This document shows, piece by piece, positions 56,630 through 64,000 of a stretch of DNA of 64,000 nucleotides. A model generated the notes under the pieces. It was not told the origin of the DNA. It did not search any database and worked only from the letters and a program-made list of their open reading frames with translations. Numbering within the stretch: the first letter of the stretch is position 1; the number at the start of each line of letters is the position of its first letter. This DNA comes from Metaphire vulgaris (lineage: Eukaryota; Annelida; Clitellata; Crassiclitellata; Megascolecidae): positions 1 to 64,000 of the forward strand of contig JACLAT010000146.1 in assembly GCA_018105865.1 (NCBI GenBank), given 5' to 3'. A program made the position numbers and the translations under genes.

Positions 56630-57930
56630 TGGATTCTTGTTTTTCTTCTTCAGGTGCTGTGTCCAAAGACAGCTTCCATACTCCAGCGTCGCCACTCCTC
56701 TCTATCTTTAGCTTTTATCTTTAGGGCTGAATACTTGTTTTTTCCGTAGTGTCGAACATCCACTCCAGTATCGATGTCCTTGGTCGCCCTTTCTGGGCTT
56801 TCCCATTCATCTTTCCTTCTAGTACTTCTCTTAGTAGGTTTGATTCTTCCCTCTAACCACTTCTTTTGTCTTGTACGAATAGTGTTAATTAGACTTTTCT
56901 TCACTTCTATCCACTTTCAGACTTCTTTGTTTGTTATTTTTTCCGTCCAGCTGATTTTTTTCCATTCTTCGCCAGATCCACATTTCGAATGCCTCTAGTC
57001 TCTTTATGTCTTCTTTCTTGAGCGTACAAGTTTCATAGAGTGTCACTGGACAGATCAGTGTCTTGACCAATCGTTTTTTTTCAGATTTTGGTTAAGATTC
57101 CTTTTCAGTAGTTTTCTTCTGCTCGTAAAGGCTTCTTTCCCCATGCAATTCTTCTCCTTATTTATTTATGACACTTGGCGTTTGCATCAAGCAGGCTTCC
57201 AAGATAACAGAATTTTTCTAACTGTTCTACTTCCACTCCATCAATGATTATTTTCACTTCTCCACCGTGTCTGCTGATTTTCATTGCCTTTGTCTTCTTT
57301 AAATTTATCTTCATTCCGTAATTCTTTGATGTTGCGTTAAGAGAGTCCATCAACCTCTGCAATCCATGGTTGGTGTTTGCCATAATTGCCTGATCATCAG
57401 CAAATCTTATGTCCCTTATCCTTTTTCCACACACCACTACTCCATCTTCTGTGTTCTCAAAGGCTTCTCTTATGAGTTTTTCTGTGAAGATATTGAACAG
57501 CAACGGTGGAGGGCATCCTTGTCTCACCCTTCTTCCCCGAGTTCCTGGTTCAGAGTCTTTCCATTCACACAGATGGATATTGATTGATTCATGTACAGGT
57601 TTCCGATGAGTTTTCTATCTCTGTAGTCTATTCCCATTCTTATGAGTGCCCTCATCAGCTTTGTCCAGTCCACTCTATCAAATGCCTTTTCATAGTCCAC
57701 AAAGCAGATGTAGATTTCAAGGTCCCTTTCTATGCTTCTTTCTCCCAGCGCCTAAGAATTCCTATTGTATCTCTGGTACCTTTGCCTTTCCTGAAACCGT
57801 ACTGTTCTTCACTGATCCCCTTCACTGCTTCTCCCTTTGTTGTAAGGATCTTCAAAACTATCTTCGAAGCATGACAAAGCAGGCTTATCGTTCAAAAGTC
57901 TCCGGATTCTTATTATGAAATCATAATTTC
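56630..57930 (-). mobile_element. LINE reverse transcriptase relic, antisense in intron 4
   Basis: Minus strand: MRQGCPPPLLFNIFTEKLIR, FADDQAIMANT, NYGMKINLKKTKAMKIS and FCYLGSLLDANA (57527-57162). Then ICPVTLYETCTLKKEDIKRL and LEAFEMWIWRRMEK, and a C-terminal piece with KQRSLKVD/KKSLINTIRTRQKKWLEGRI. Stops and frame changes throughout. Confidence 0.85.
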
Positions 57931-58109
57931 GCGGGTTCAATTCACTTCGCTTTTCAATTTAATTCGGCTCTTGATTTAGATCAATCGTAGATCTGCAAAA
58001 ATTCGTCTGCTTTAATGCCAGATCTCTGAAGCATAATAGCTCCAGATTGAGGAAGATTTCTCTTACAAAATCCCGGTCTTATGCCTGGTCTGGTGTCAAA
58101 TGAAATTAT

Positions 58110-58145
58110 TATGTTATTATTATTATAATTATAATTATAATTATA

Positions 58146-58181
<36 letters not shown>

Positions 58182-58188
58182 TTACGAC
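58110..58188. repeat. (AATT/ATT)n microsatellite at a LINE 3' end
   Basis: TATAATTATAATTATAATTA then (ATT)n. Confidence 0.9.
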
Positions 58189-58410
58189 AATTTATATAGC
58201 GCAGTAACATAGCTAGGGCTAAAGTCAAGAGCGCTTGACATATGAATCACTTGTAAGATTTGTTAAATAAGTGTGTTTTAGGAGTTTCTCGAAGCAGCCA
58301 ACGCAACGGAATGCTACAGTATAAAACACTAAGACAACATCATTCCATTTGATATCTTTGCTTGCTTGCAGAATGAAGTTGATATTCTTAAACCAATCTT
58401 CTAAATATGC
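58186..58410 (-). mobile_element. Short 3' end of a CR1/L2-like LINE
   Basis: Minus strand WNDVVLVFYTVAFRCVGCFE then KLLKHTYLTNL, then a 3' UTR (GCTATGTTACTGCGCTATA) running into the ATT tail on the left. Confidence 0.7.
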
Positions 58411-58453
58411 GCACAATTAATTTCGCTTTGAATCTCTTCTTTGATTCTTGCAG

Positions 58454-58747
58454 CAAATTACAGACAGAAAAAGAGCGAACATATTATCTACAGAAGTAAT
58501 CGTCAATCGCTTCAGGAAAGCTTGAAGGTTTTTGGCAAAGCAAGAACTTGGAAATCGACCAGATATCTAAGTGACATTGATGGTGCGCTCTTAAAGACAC
58601 AGAAACCATCGATCTTTAAGAAAAATCGTTGGCCGTATGATGTTTTCAGCCTACCATTGAAGAATGAAGTCGAAATTAACATACTGATGAGATATCTTCA
58701 TCAAAGGGGAAAGAAAATACGAAACCAAGTCATTGAAAATGGAGGAG
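58454..58747 (+). CDS. Multi-CARD modular protein, exon 5: unassigned module with CARD-like end
   Basis: Acceptor CTTTGATTCTTGCAG|CA, donor GGAG|GTTAAA; 294 bp, phase 1-1, open. It reads ANYRQKKSEHIIYRSN, LQESLKVFGKARTWKSTRYL, WPYDVFSLPLKNEVEINILM and RYLHQRGKKIRNQVIENGGG. The last helix and 'ENGGG' recall the ends of the two CARD exons, but the core does not clearly match a CARD. The excellent splice sites support it as a real exon. Confidence 0.6.
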
Positions 58748-58800
58748 GTTAAATTCGATTTAGCTATTTCCTGTAAATGTATTGCAAACATGGATATAAG

Positions 58801-60830
58801 CAGTGATGTGAAGCCTTGGACTTGGTCTTGGCCTCGAGGCCCGATTTCGAAGCCTTGGCCTTGGACTTGGTTTTGAGGTCTAATGTCTTGGTCTTGGCCT
58901 TGGCCTCGTGGGTTAGTGCCTTGGACTTGGCCTTGGTCTTGGAAGCAAGTGCCTTGGTCACATCACAAGGCACTGATGGCCGCTATAGTTTGTCATTACA
59001 ACATGTGTACACTGTGCAGTACAACCACTTTAGTCAGTGATTCATTTGATCCAGACTCGACTACAACATTTTTGCTGAGAGGAATTTCATGAGCTTGAGG
59101 CCACTGTTTTCTAGACTTCTTTGTGTGCCTGCAACTTCGGCCCCCATCGAAAGAGTATTTCACAAGAAGGAATTGTAATGAGACCGCATCGAGCCAGGCT
59201 TGGGAATGAGCTGCTTGAAACATTGATGTTCTTGCGCTGCAATGGCAAATGAGTGAAATGAGCAGTTTTTTGTTTAAATAATGACAACATCTTTATTATT
59301 ATAGCTGCAAGTAACTGAAAAACCAAAAGCTGATTGCAGAATGCAGATCATAATAACTAAAATGTTCACTGCATTATTACACATTTACAAACCAACAAGA
59401 TTGACTAGTTTATTATTAGGCTGTGGTGTTAGCTCTTTCACATACAGTAGTACAATAGTGTAATAATTGTCAGCGCTACTGTATTATTATTATTATTATC
59501 GAATGCCTAATGTGCTAATTGATGTCAGCCATTTGATTGCGACATTATCAGCTGTGTGTAAAGTTTGTAATCCACCGTCCTCTAGCCTGGTTATAGGGCA
59601 AGAGTCAACTAGGTGCAACATTGTTTGAATGACACCGCAGGGGCACAGGTTCGAGTCAGTTAATCCCCATTTCTGATGACAGTAATTGCAGTGTCCCTGT
59701 CTAGTTCGAAAACGGTTTAACAGACACCACAGGTGACGAGGCAGCGTGTCAAAGCCTGGTTGTCGGATAGTGGGATCTTCGACCAATTGGCAGTTGATCA
59801 CCTGAGCCGACTCCCAGTCAAGTCTCCACTGTCTATCGACATCTGAGGGAACCTTGTTAAACTGCAGAGGATGGCGTGATTTCAATCGGTGATTAGGAGG
59901 GTTGGACAGGTCCTCGAAGAGTGGCAGGTCCTCACGGTCTGCTATCTTTGATAGAAATCCGTCCACTGCAGCTTCCCGTCGTAAGTATGGTGGTTGGATA
60001 TTTGACAGAACTGGCAGCCATTGGAGCACTGTTGGGCGCAGGGTTTCGGTGACAAGTCTCATGGCTGAGTGCAGCTGCGTGTCCACCGCCTTTGTGTGCG
60101 AGGAGCGATACCAGGCGGGACAGCAGTATTCCGCGGCTGAATAGCAAAGTGAAAGTGCAGACTGTCTCAGAGTAGCGGCGTTTGCTCCCCAGGAGGAACC
60201 GGCTAATTTTGACAGGAGGTTTGTCCGGGTTCTGACTTTGCCGGCCAACTTTGAAATATGTGTTTTGAAGCTTAAAGTTCGATCAGGAGTAACGCCAAGA
60301 TATACAGGGAATGAGTCGTGCTTCAATTGCTTCCCATCCACATGAATTTTTAGCTCGTATTTTGCTTTTCTGTTGTTCAAATGAAGTACACTCGACACAG
60401 TTTTATTGGCGTTTGGTTTAAGCCGCCATTTTTTGCAGTAGTCTGAGATCCGCTGTGTGTCGATAGTTAGCTGTTCTTCAAGTTCCTTGAATGTCTGGGC
60501 TTGAACGGCAAGGCCGATGTCGTCGGGGCGTAGCCGTATTTCCTGCTAACTGTGTTAGGTATATCACTATAGCGTACTACTGTAGTGTACATATTTCATA
60601 TTTATATTACATTACGAGTGAGACCCTGCCGATAGTTAAAATGGATCGAAGCCTTGGCCTTGGTCTTGGCCTTGAGTGAAATGTCTTGGCCTTGGCCTCG
60701 GTCTTGTAGGTCACTGCCTTGGCCTTGAGGCTGAGTCTTGGTCTTGGCCTTGGTCTTGAAGGTTAACGTCTTGGCCTTGGCCTTGGCCTTGGTCTTGGCC
60801 TTGTACTGGACTGCCTTGGTCACATCACTG
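58801..60830. mobile_element. Candidate hAT element with (CTTGGC)n subterminal arrays, containing a LINE
   Basis: Left end CAGTGATGTGA at 58801, right end TCACATCACTG ending at 60830. Flanks GATATAAG (58793-58800) and AATATAAG (60831-60838) match 7/8. Both ends carry arrays of CTTGGC/CTTGGA hexamers (58812-58965 and 60650-60820). The middle contains a LINE. Alternatively these are two separate copies of which one end each survives. Confidence 0.55.
59490..60562 (-). mobile_element. 5'-truncated jockey-like LINE, long open C-terminal frame
   Basis: The minus strand is open from about 60562 to 59496. It begins at the RT catalytic region (PDDIGLAVQAQTFKELEEQL), then NANKTVSSVLHLNNRKAKYE, YLGVTPDRTLSFKTHISKLA, YSAAEYCCPAWYRSSH and a C-terminal region with CNYCHQKWGLTDSNLCPCG, a zinc-knuckle typical of jockey-group elements. 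The stop is at about 59496, then a short (AAT)n tail. There are no internal stops in 300 residues, so it is relatively young. Confidence 0.88.
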
Positions 60831-60838
60831 AATATAAG

Positions 60839-61391
60839 ACGCAACACCAAAGTTACAGGGCAATTGATACTTTATTTTACAGAGTATTGCTCTTTTTTTA
60901 AAAATATAAGTTTAACATGACAATCTTCTGAAGAAATTTACACCTTTTTTAATAAAGACAATGTGCAAACATTTGAATTTTTATGTATGTGTTAATAGGA
61001 GGATCCATAACAATTATATTAGCTAAATTGTAGCATAATTGTAAGATTCAACGAATCCAAGATAATTCAAAGTAAGGGCTGAATCCTGACGGTTGCTTAC
61101 TGAATATTTTCGATTTCAATTAGAACCAGATGTATTTCAGAAAATGTAAAATAGATTTACTGGATGGCTAGGGATTTATTGCTATCTCCTACAAAAAAAA
61201 TTAGAAACATGCCATATACTGAGCATAGGCTACAGACCTAGCAATCAGCTCTTTAACTGTGCAAAGTTTCGTACACCTACAGTACATAAAAATGAGTGGT
61301 CATAACATGGTTACTTTCGTAGAATTTTTTATCGATTAATACATAATACGTCGAAGCTAATTGAAGAATTTGCTAATTTTGCTTTCATCAG
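60839..61391. other. Intron 5 sequence, no recognised feature
   Basis: AT-rich; acceptor at 61391 ends it. Confidence 0.4.
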
Positions 61392-61754
61392 CTGCTGTCA
61401 GAATCGAAATTCTGAGTTTTGACTTCTTTAACAAAGCAGAACACATTCGGCAGTTAGCTGAAAGACTTAACCTCGTGATACATGATTACGCCTCAAGATC
61501 CCATGATCAGGAAAAAGCAATCAACCAACTAAAGAGCGATGGCATTGAGCTAATGTATGCGGTGGAAGATAAAGAAGTTGCCGTCTGGATTTTATGTAAA
61601 TCGCCAAATGCTATCGAACATCTAAAGGAGTTGAACAAGTCCAAAAGCCTGTTAGATTATTTCTGTCATTTGTTTAATTTTAATGGATATATGTGCCAAG
61701 GCATGAAGCCTGCGCGCGTCAATATAGACGATGATCAGTTGAAGAGGGAAATTG
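61392..61754 (+). CDS. Multi-CARD modular protein, exon 6: second TRADD-N-like module
   Basis: Acceptor TTGCTTTCATCAG|CT, donor ATTG|GTAAGA; 363 bp, phase 1-1, open. A helical start (AEHIRQLAERLNLVIHDYAS) leads to AVEDKEVAVWILCKSPNAIE, HLKELNKSKSLLDYF, then HLFNFNGYMC. The 'ILCKS' strand and the helix after it match exon 3, so the module was duplicated within the gene. The TRADD-N-like name is tentative. Confidence 0.62.
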
Positions 61755-61794
61755 GTAAGATTTTTCTTTCTTCTCATCAGGAAATCATATCTCA

Positions 61795-62830
61795 ATATGC
61801 TACTAGTTTATCTAGTTTAATCTACTCTTAGACTTATATAGCGTCGCTTTATAATGCATAGGAGCGTCAGCCCTTGGCAATCACATCACAATTATTTAAA
61901 ATCCAGGTTAAGTCCAGGGTATCCGGCAGGGCAAGCGAATGGCAGGCTATGGTGGATAGGCATTGTCAAAAAGATGAGTTTTTTTTATCTAAAAATCTCT
62001 TCCAGAGCTTGGGGTGGTCACTGAGAAAGCGCGAGTATCTAGAACTGTCAGATTGTGGGAGAGGGAGAGAACTATTGGTCGAGTATTTGTTTGCTTGTGG
62101 GACACTTTTGAAAGGAACTAGATAGGTTCCTTATAATAAAGTGTTTTGTATACCAGGAGGAAGATTTTAAAGTCTATAATTTATTTTATTGAACGCCAAT
62201 GGAAACCCTTCCGAATTGGGCTAAGTGCTCACGTTTTGGGGTCTTAGAAACTGCCCGAACCAGCGAATAATGAACTCGTTGGAGTTTAACAAGGTTGTAT
62301 TTAGAGACAGGGCCTACCCAAAAAGGTGATTCGCAGCAATCAAGACGACTAGACACTAAGGCATTTGACAATAGCATTGAGGCAAGTTTATTGATAAATA
62401 TTCTGATACGATACAAATAAAAAATAGCAGTGAGCTACTTTGCAGATGTTATTTGTATGATTGGTGAAAGAAAGCGTAGAATCAAAAATTCCTCCTAGAC
62501 CCCTTGCACAAGTGCTTACTGGAATGTTCGAATGCTTATGTTTGATAGAGGTGATTGAGTCAAACATCATGAGCTGGAGCTTCGTTCCTAAAAGTAAAAA
62601 TTCAGTTTTAACCGGGTTTAAAGGCAGCTCATTTGAAACCTTCCAGGACTGAATATATGAGAGAATGTTTGAGAAAGATCGAGAGGGATTCTTATGAAGA
62701 TTCTGATGAAGATCTATCCGCAGCTCTGTAGGCCTATACATTTGATCATTCCATTTTTTACACCGTCTCCAGTACTGGTTTGGTCTATCAGACTACGCAC
62801 TGCACTAGTTCACTACCTACTTGAGGTTTA
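61795..62830 (-). mobile_element. CR1-like LINE copy with an inverted 5' piece
   Basis: From 62740 leftward (minus) it reads NILSYIQSW, NPVKTEFLLLGTKLQLMMFD, STCARGLGGIFDSTLSF, SSRLDCCESP, KLQRVHYSLVRAVSKTPKRE, then the 3' UTR and a degenerate TTAGA tail near 61815. At 62750-62828 the same family appears on the plus strand (DHSIFLHRLQYWFGLSDYAL), from a part of the element just 5' of the minus-strand start. It lies in intron 6. Confidence 0.75.
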
Positions 62831-63599
62831 GAATGGTTTCTCCTATGTCGAAAGCCACTTAAATATTGAATCAAACGTTTCAAACACATAAATATTCAAA
62901 GAACTGTGGCGGTCCACAAGAGCCACCTCGCGGTCCGGACTGTTATCATATGAAATAAGGATGTGAGTATGATTTGAAAATAGGTGGTGATCTATTCAAT
63001 CCCTTTGTTAGAGCAGAGTACTGTATAAAACAGTGCAAAATTGTTGCGATAACTTAAATATGTTATTAAGCCTCCGTTATCCGTTAAACTATGCATGCAA
63101 TAGAACAGCAATATAACTCTGGCGACGACATTTGCAACGGCAAAGCCCTAAACAAATTTTTCAAATAAAAGTCTCAATGCTAGCTAACTATATGGCTTAC
63201 TTTTTGTGACTTTTATTAAATATATTGAAATATGAACGGTATATTTTCCTTTATAATATGTTTATTATTAATTACATATATACACTGTATAATATAATCA
63301 TATTATCTGGATCAGTGATCTTTCGCCTTTCCTCTTACTTTTAAACTCTTGAGATATGTTCTGTTACTACCATTATTTTATTATCTTAATATGCCGCTTA
63401 ATGTTTGAAGTTTTTTTATTACCTACAGTGTACATGCTACTGTCATACAGGAACCTTGGCTATCTTAGTAGTTTATTATTTCCTTAATTTCTATTTAGGC
63501 CTACTGTGCAACGAATATAGAACTAAAAATGTAAGCTTCTTCGTAACTTAGCAACTTGAATTAACATATAATAGTGCTTTATTTGTTGGAAATAAATCC
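62831..63599. other. Intron 6 sequence, relic only
   Basis: 62905-62940 (GTGGCGGTCCACAAGAGCC) resembles a decayed hAT-type sequence. Nothing else. Confidence 0.35.
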
Positions 63600-63601
63600 T
63601 T

Positions 63602-63622
63602 GGTTGATTGATTGATTGATTG

Positions 63623-63661
<39 letters not shown>

Positions 63662-63662
63662 G

Positions 63663-63739
<77 letters not shown>

Positions 63740-63770
63740 CTGACTGACTGATTGATTGATTGATTGATTG
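63602..63770. repeat. (GATT)n tetranucleotide microsatellite
   Basis: Long TTGATTGATTGA run with a few GAAT and GACT variants. Read backwards it gives SINQSINQ frames, which are not a gene. Confidence 0.97.
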
Positions 63771-63816
63771 AAATTTGAGCTAAATAATTTCTTTACTTTA
63801 TTATTATTATTTTCAG

Positions 63817-64000
63817 CTGGTTTCTCAAAACTTACAACAAGTTTCACAGAGAATATTGTTATGGAAATTCCTAATATGGTCTATCGTTGCGGAATAAGTA
63901 AACTGAAAGACAAAATTTACGTTGTCTACAAATATATAAGCCTGAAGCTAGACAGGCTCGACAAAGGCCTTTGCAAAATTTGTGTATTTGATGACCAAAG
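63817..64000 (+). CDS. Multi-CARD modular protein, exon 7 (partial): probable start of a beta-propeller
   Basis: Acceptor ATTATTATTTTCAG|CT, open to the window edge, entering in phase 1. It reads FSKLTTSFTENIVMEIPNMV, then YRCGISKLKDKIYVVYKYIS and KGLCKICVFDDQ. The 'GISKLKDKIYVVY...ICVFD' pattern of paired beta-strands is typical of one blade of NHL/Kelch/WD-like propellers. Only one blade is visible, so the class is uncertain. An N-terminal CARD array with a C-terminal propeller would resemble the general plan of Apaf-1-like or TRIM-NHL-like proteins, without the NB-ARC seen so far. Confidence 0.55.

Noticed and set aside
58764..58973. Ala/Lys-rich frame KALASKTKAKSKA
   Set aside because: Encoded by the CTTGGC hexamer array and its complement.
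63548..63847. SINQSINQ repeat protein on the minus strand
   Set aside because: Translation of the (GATT)n microsatellite before exon 7.

Overview
Invertebrate animal nuclear DNA, most likely from a lophotrochozoan (mollusc, annelid, brachiopod, phoronid or nemertean). The best marker is a neuropeptide precursor at 4729-6048 with amidated W(X7)W peptides such as KWGDNTMTIW and NWETNTMKVW. These belong to the myoinhibitory peptide/allatostatin-B group and resemble annelid forms. Introns, tRNA-derived SINEs, many LINEs and abundant hAT-type elements with 8-bp target duplications confirm a repeat-rich metazoan genome. The species cannot be named from this sequence.

Host genes are few. (1) 4729-6048 (+): the neuropeptide precursor in one coding exon, with a splice acceptor just upstream. 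(2) 10813-11644 (-): a two-exon secreted chitin-binding (CBM14-like) protein with a His/Asp/Tyr/Gly-rich tail and a TATA box. (3) 16327-17269 (+): a type II membrane LicD-family protein broken by one frameshift near its C-terminus. (4) 45412 to the right edge (+): a gene of at least seven coding exons. It encodes two CARD domains, two copies of an 'ILCKS' module that I read as TRADD-N-like, two unassigned helical modules, and the start of a repeat-type (probably beta-propeller) region. Nearly all its exons have phase-1 boundaries, so it is a modular death-fold protein, probably an innate-immune or apoptosis adaptor or receptor. Its 18.6 kb is mostly transposon-filled introns.

The rest is mobile DNA. 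Two full-length 2.39-kb copies (18146-20533 and 39004-41390, opposite orientation) of a TIR transposon carry a roughly 585-residue Cys-rich protein that I cannot place in a named superfamily. Both are flanked by TTA, and each has its own frameshifts. A divergent relative (22020-26209) is interrupted by a LINE and a hAT-type element, and a further piece lies at 36308-37302. A 4.5-kb palindromic element (29985-34489) has arms of about 110-bp dyad-rich repeats. A LINE at 26564-28925 ends in a 1.1-kb pentanucleotide array, and its empty site is preserved in a duplicated segment at 36.7-38.7 kb. A 5'-inverted LINE (8217-9927) sits between 12-bp target duplications. A piggyBac-like element (49219-51343) between TTAA sites lies in an intron of the CARD gene.

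The host genes show no operon or shared pathway. The layout is that of isolated genes in a transposon landscape, where the order of nested insertions can be reconstructed.
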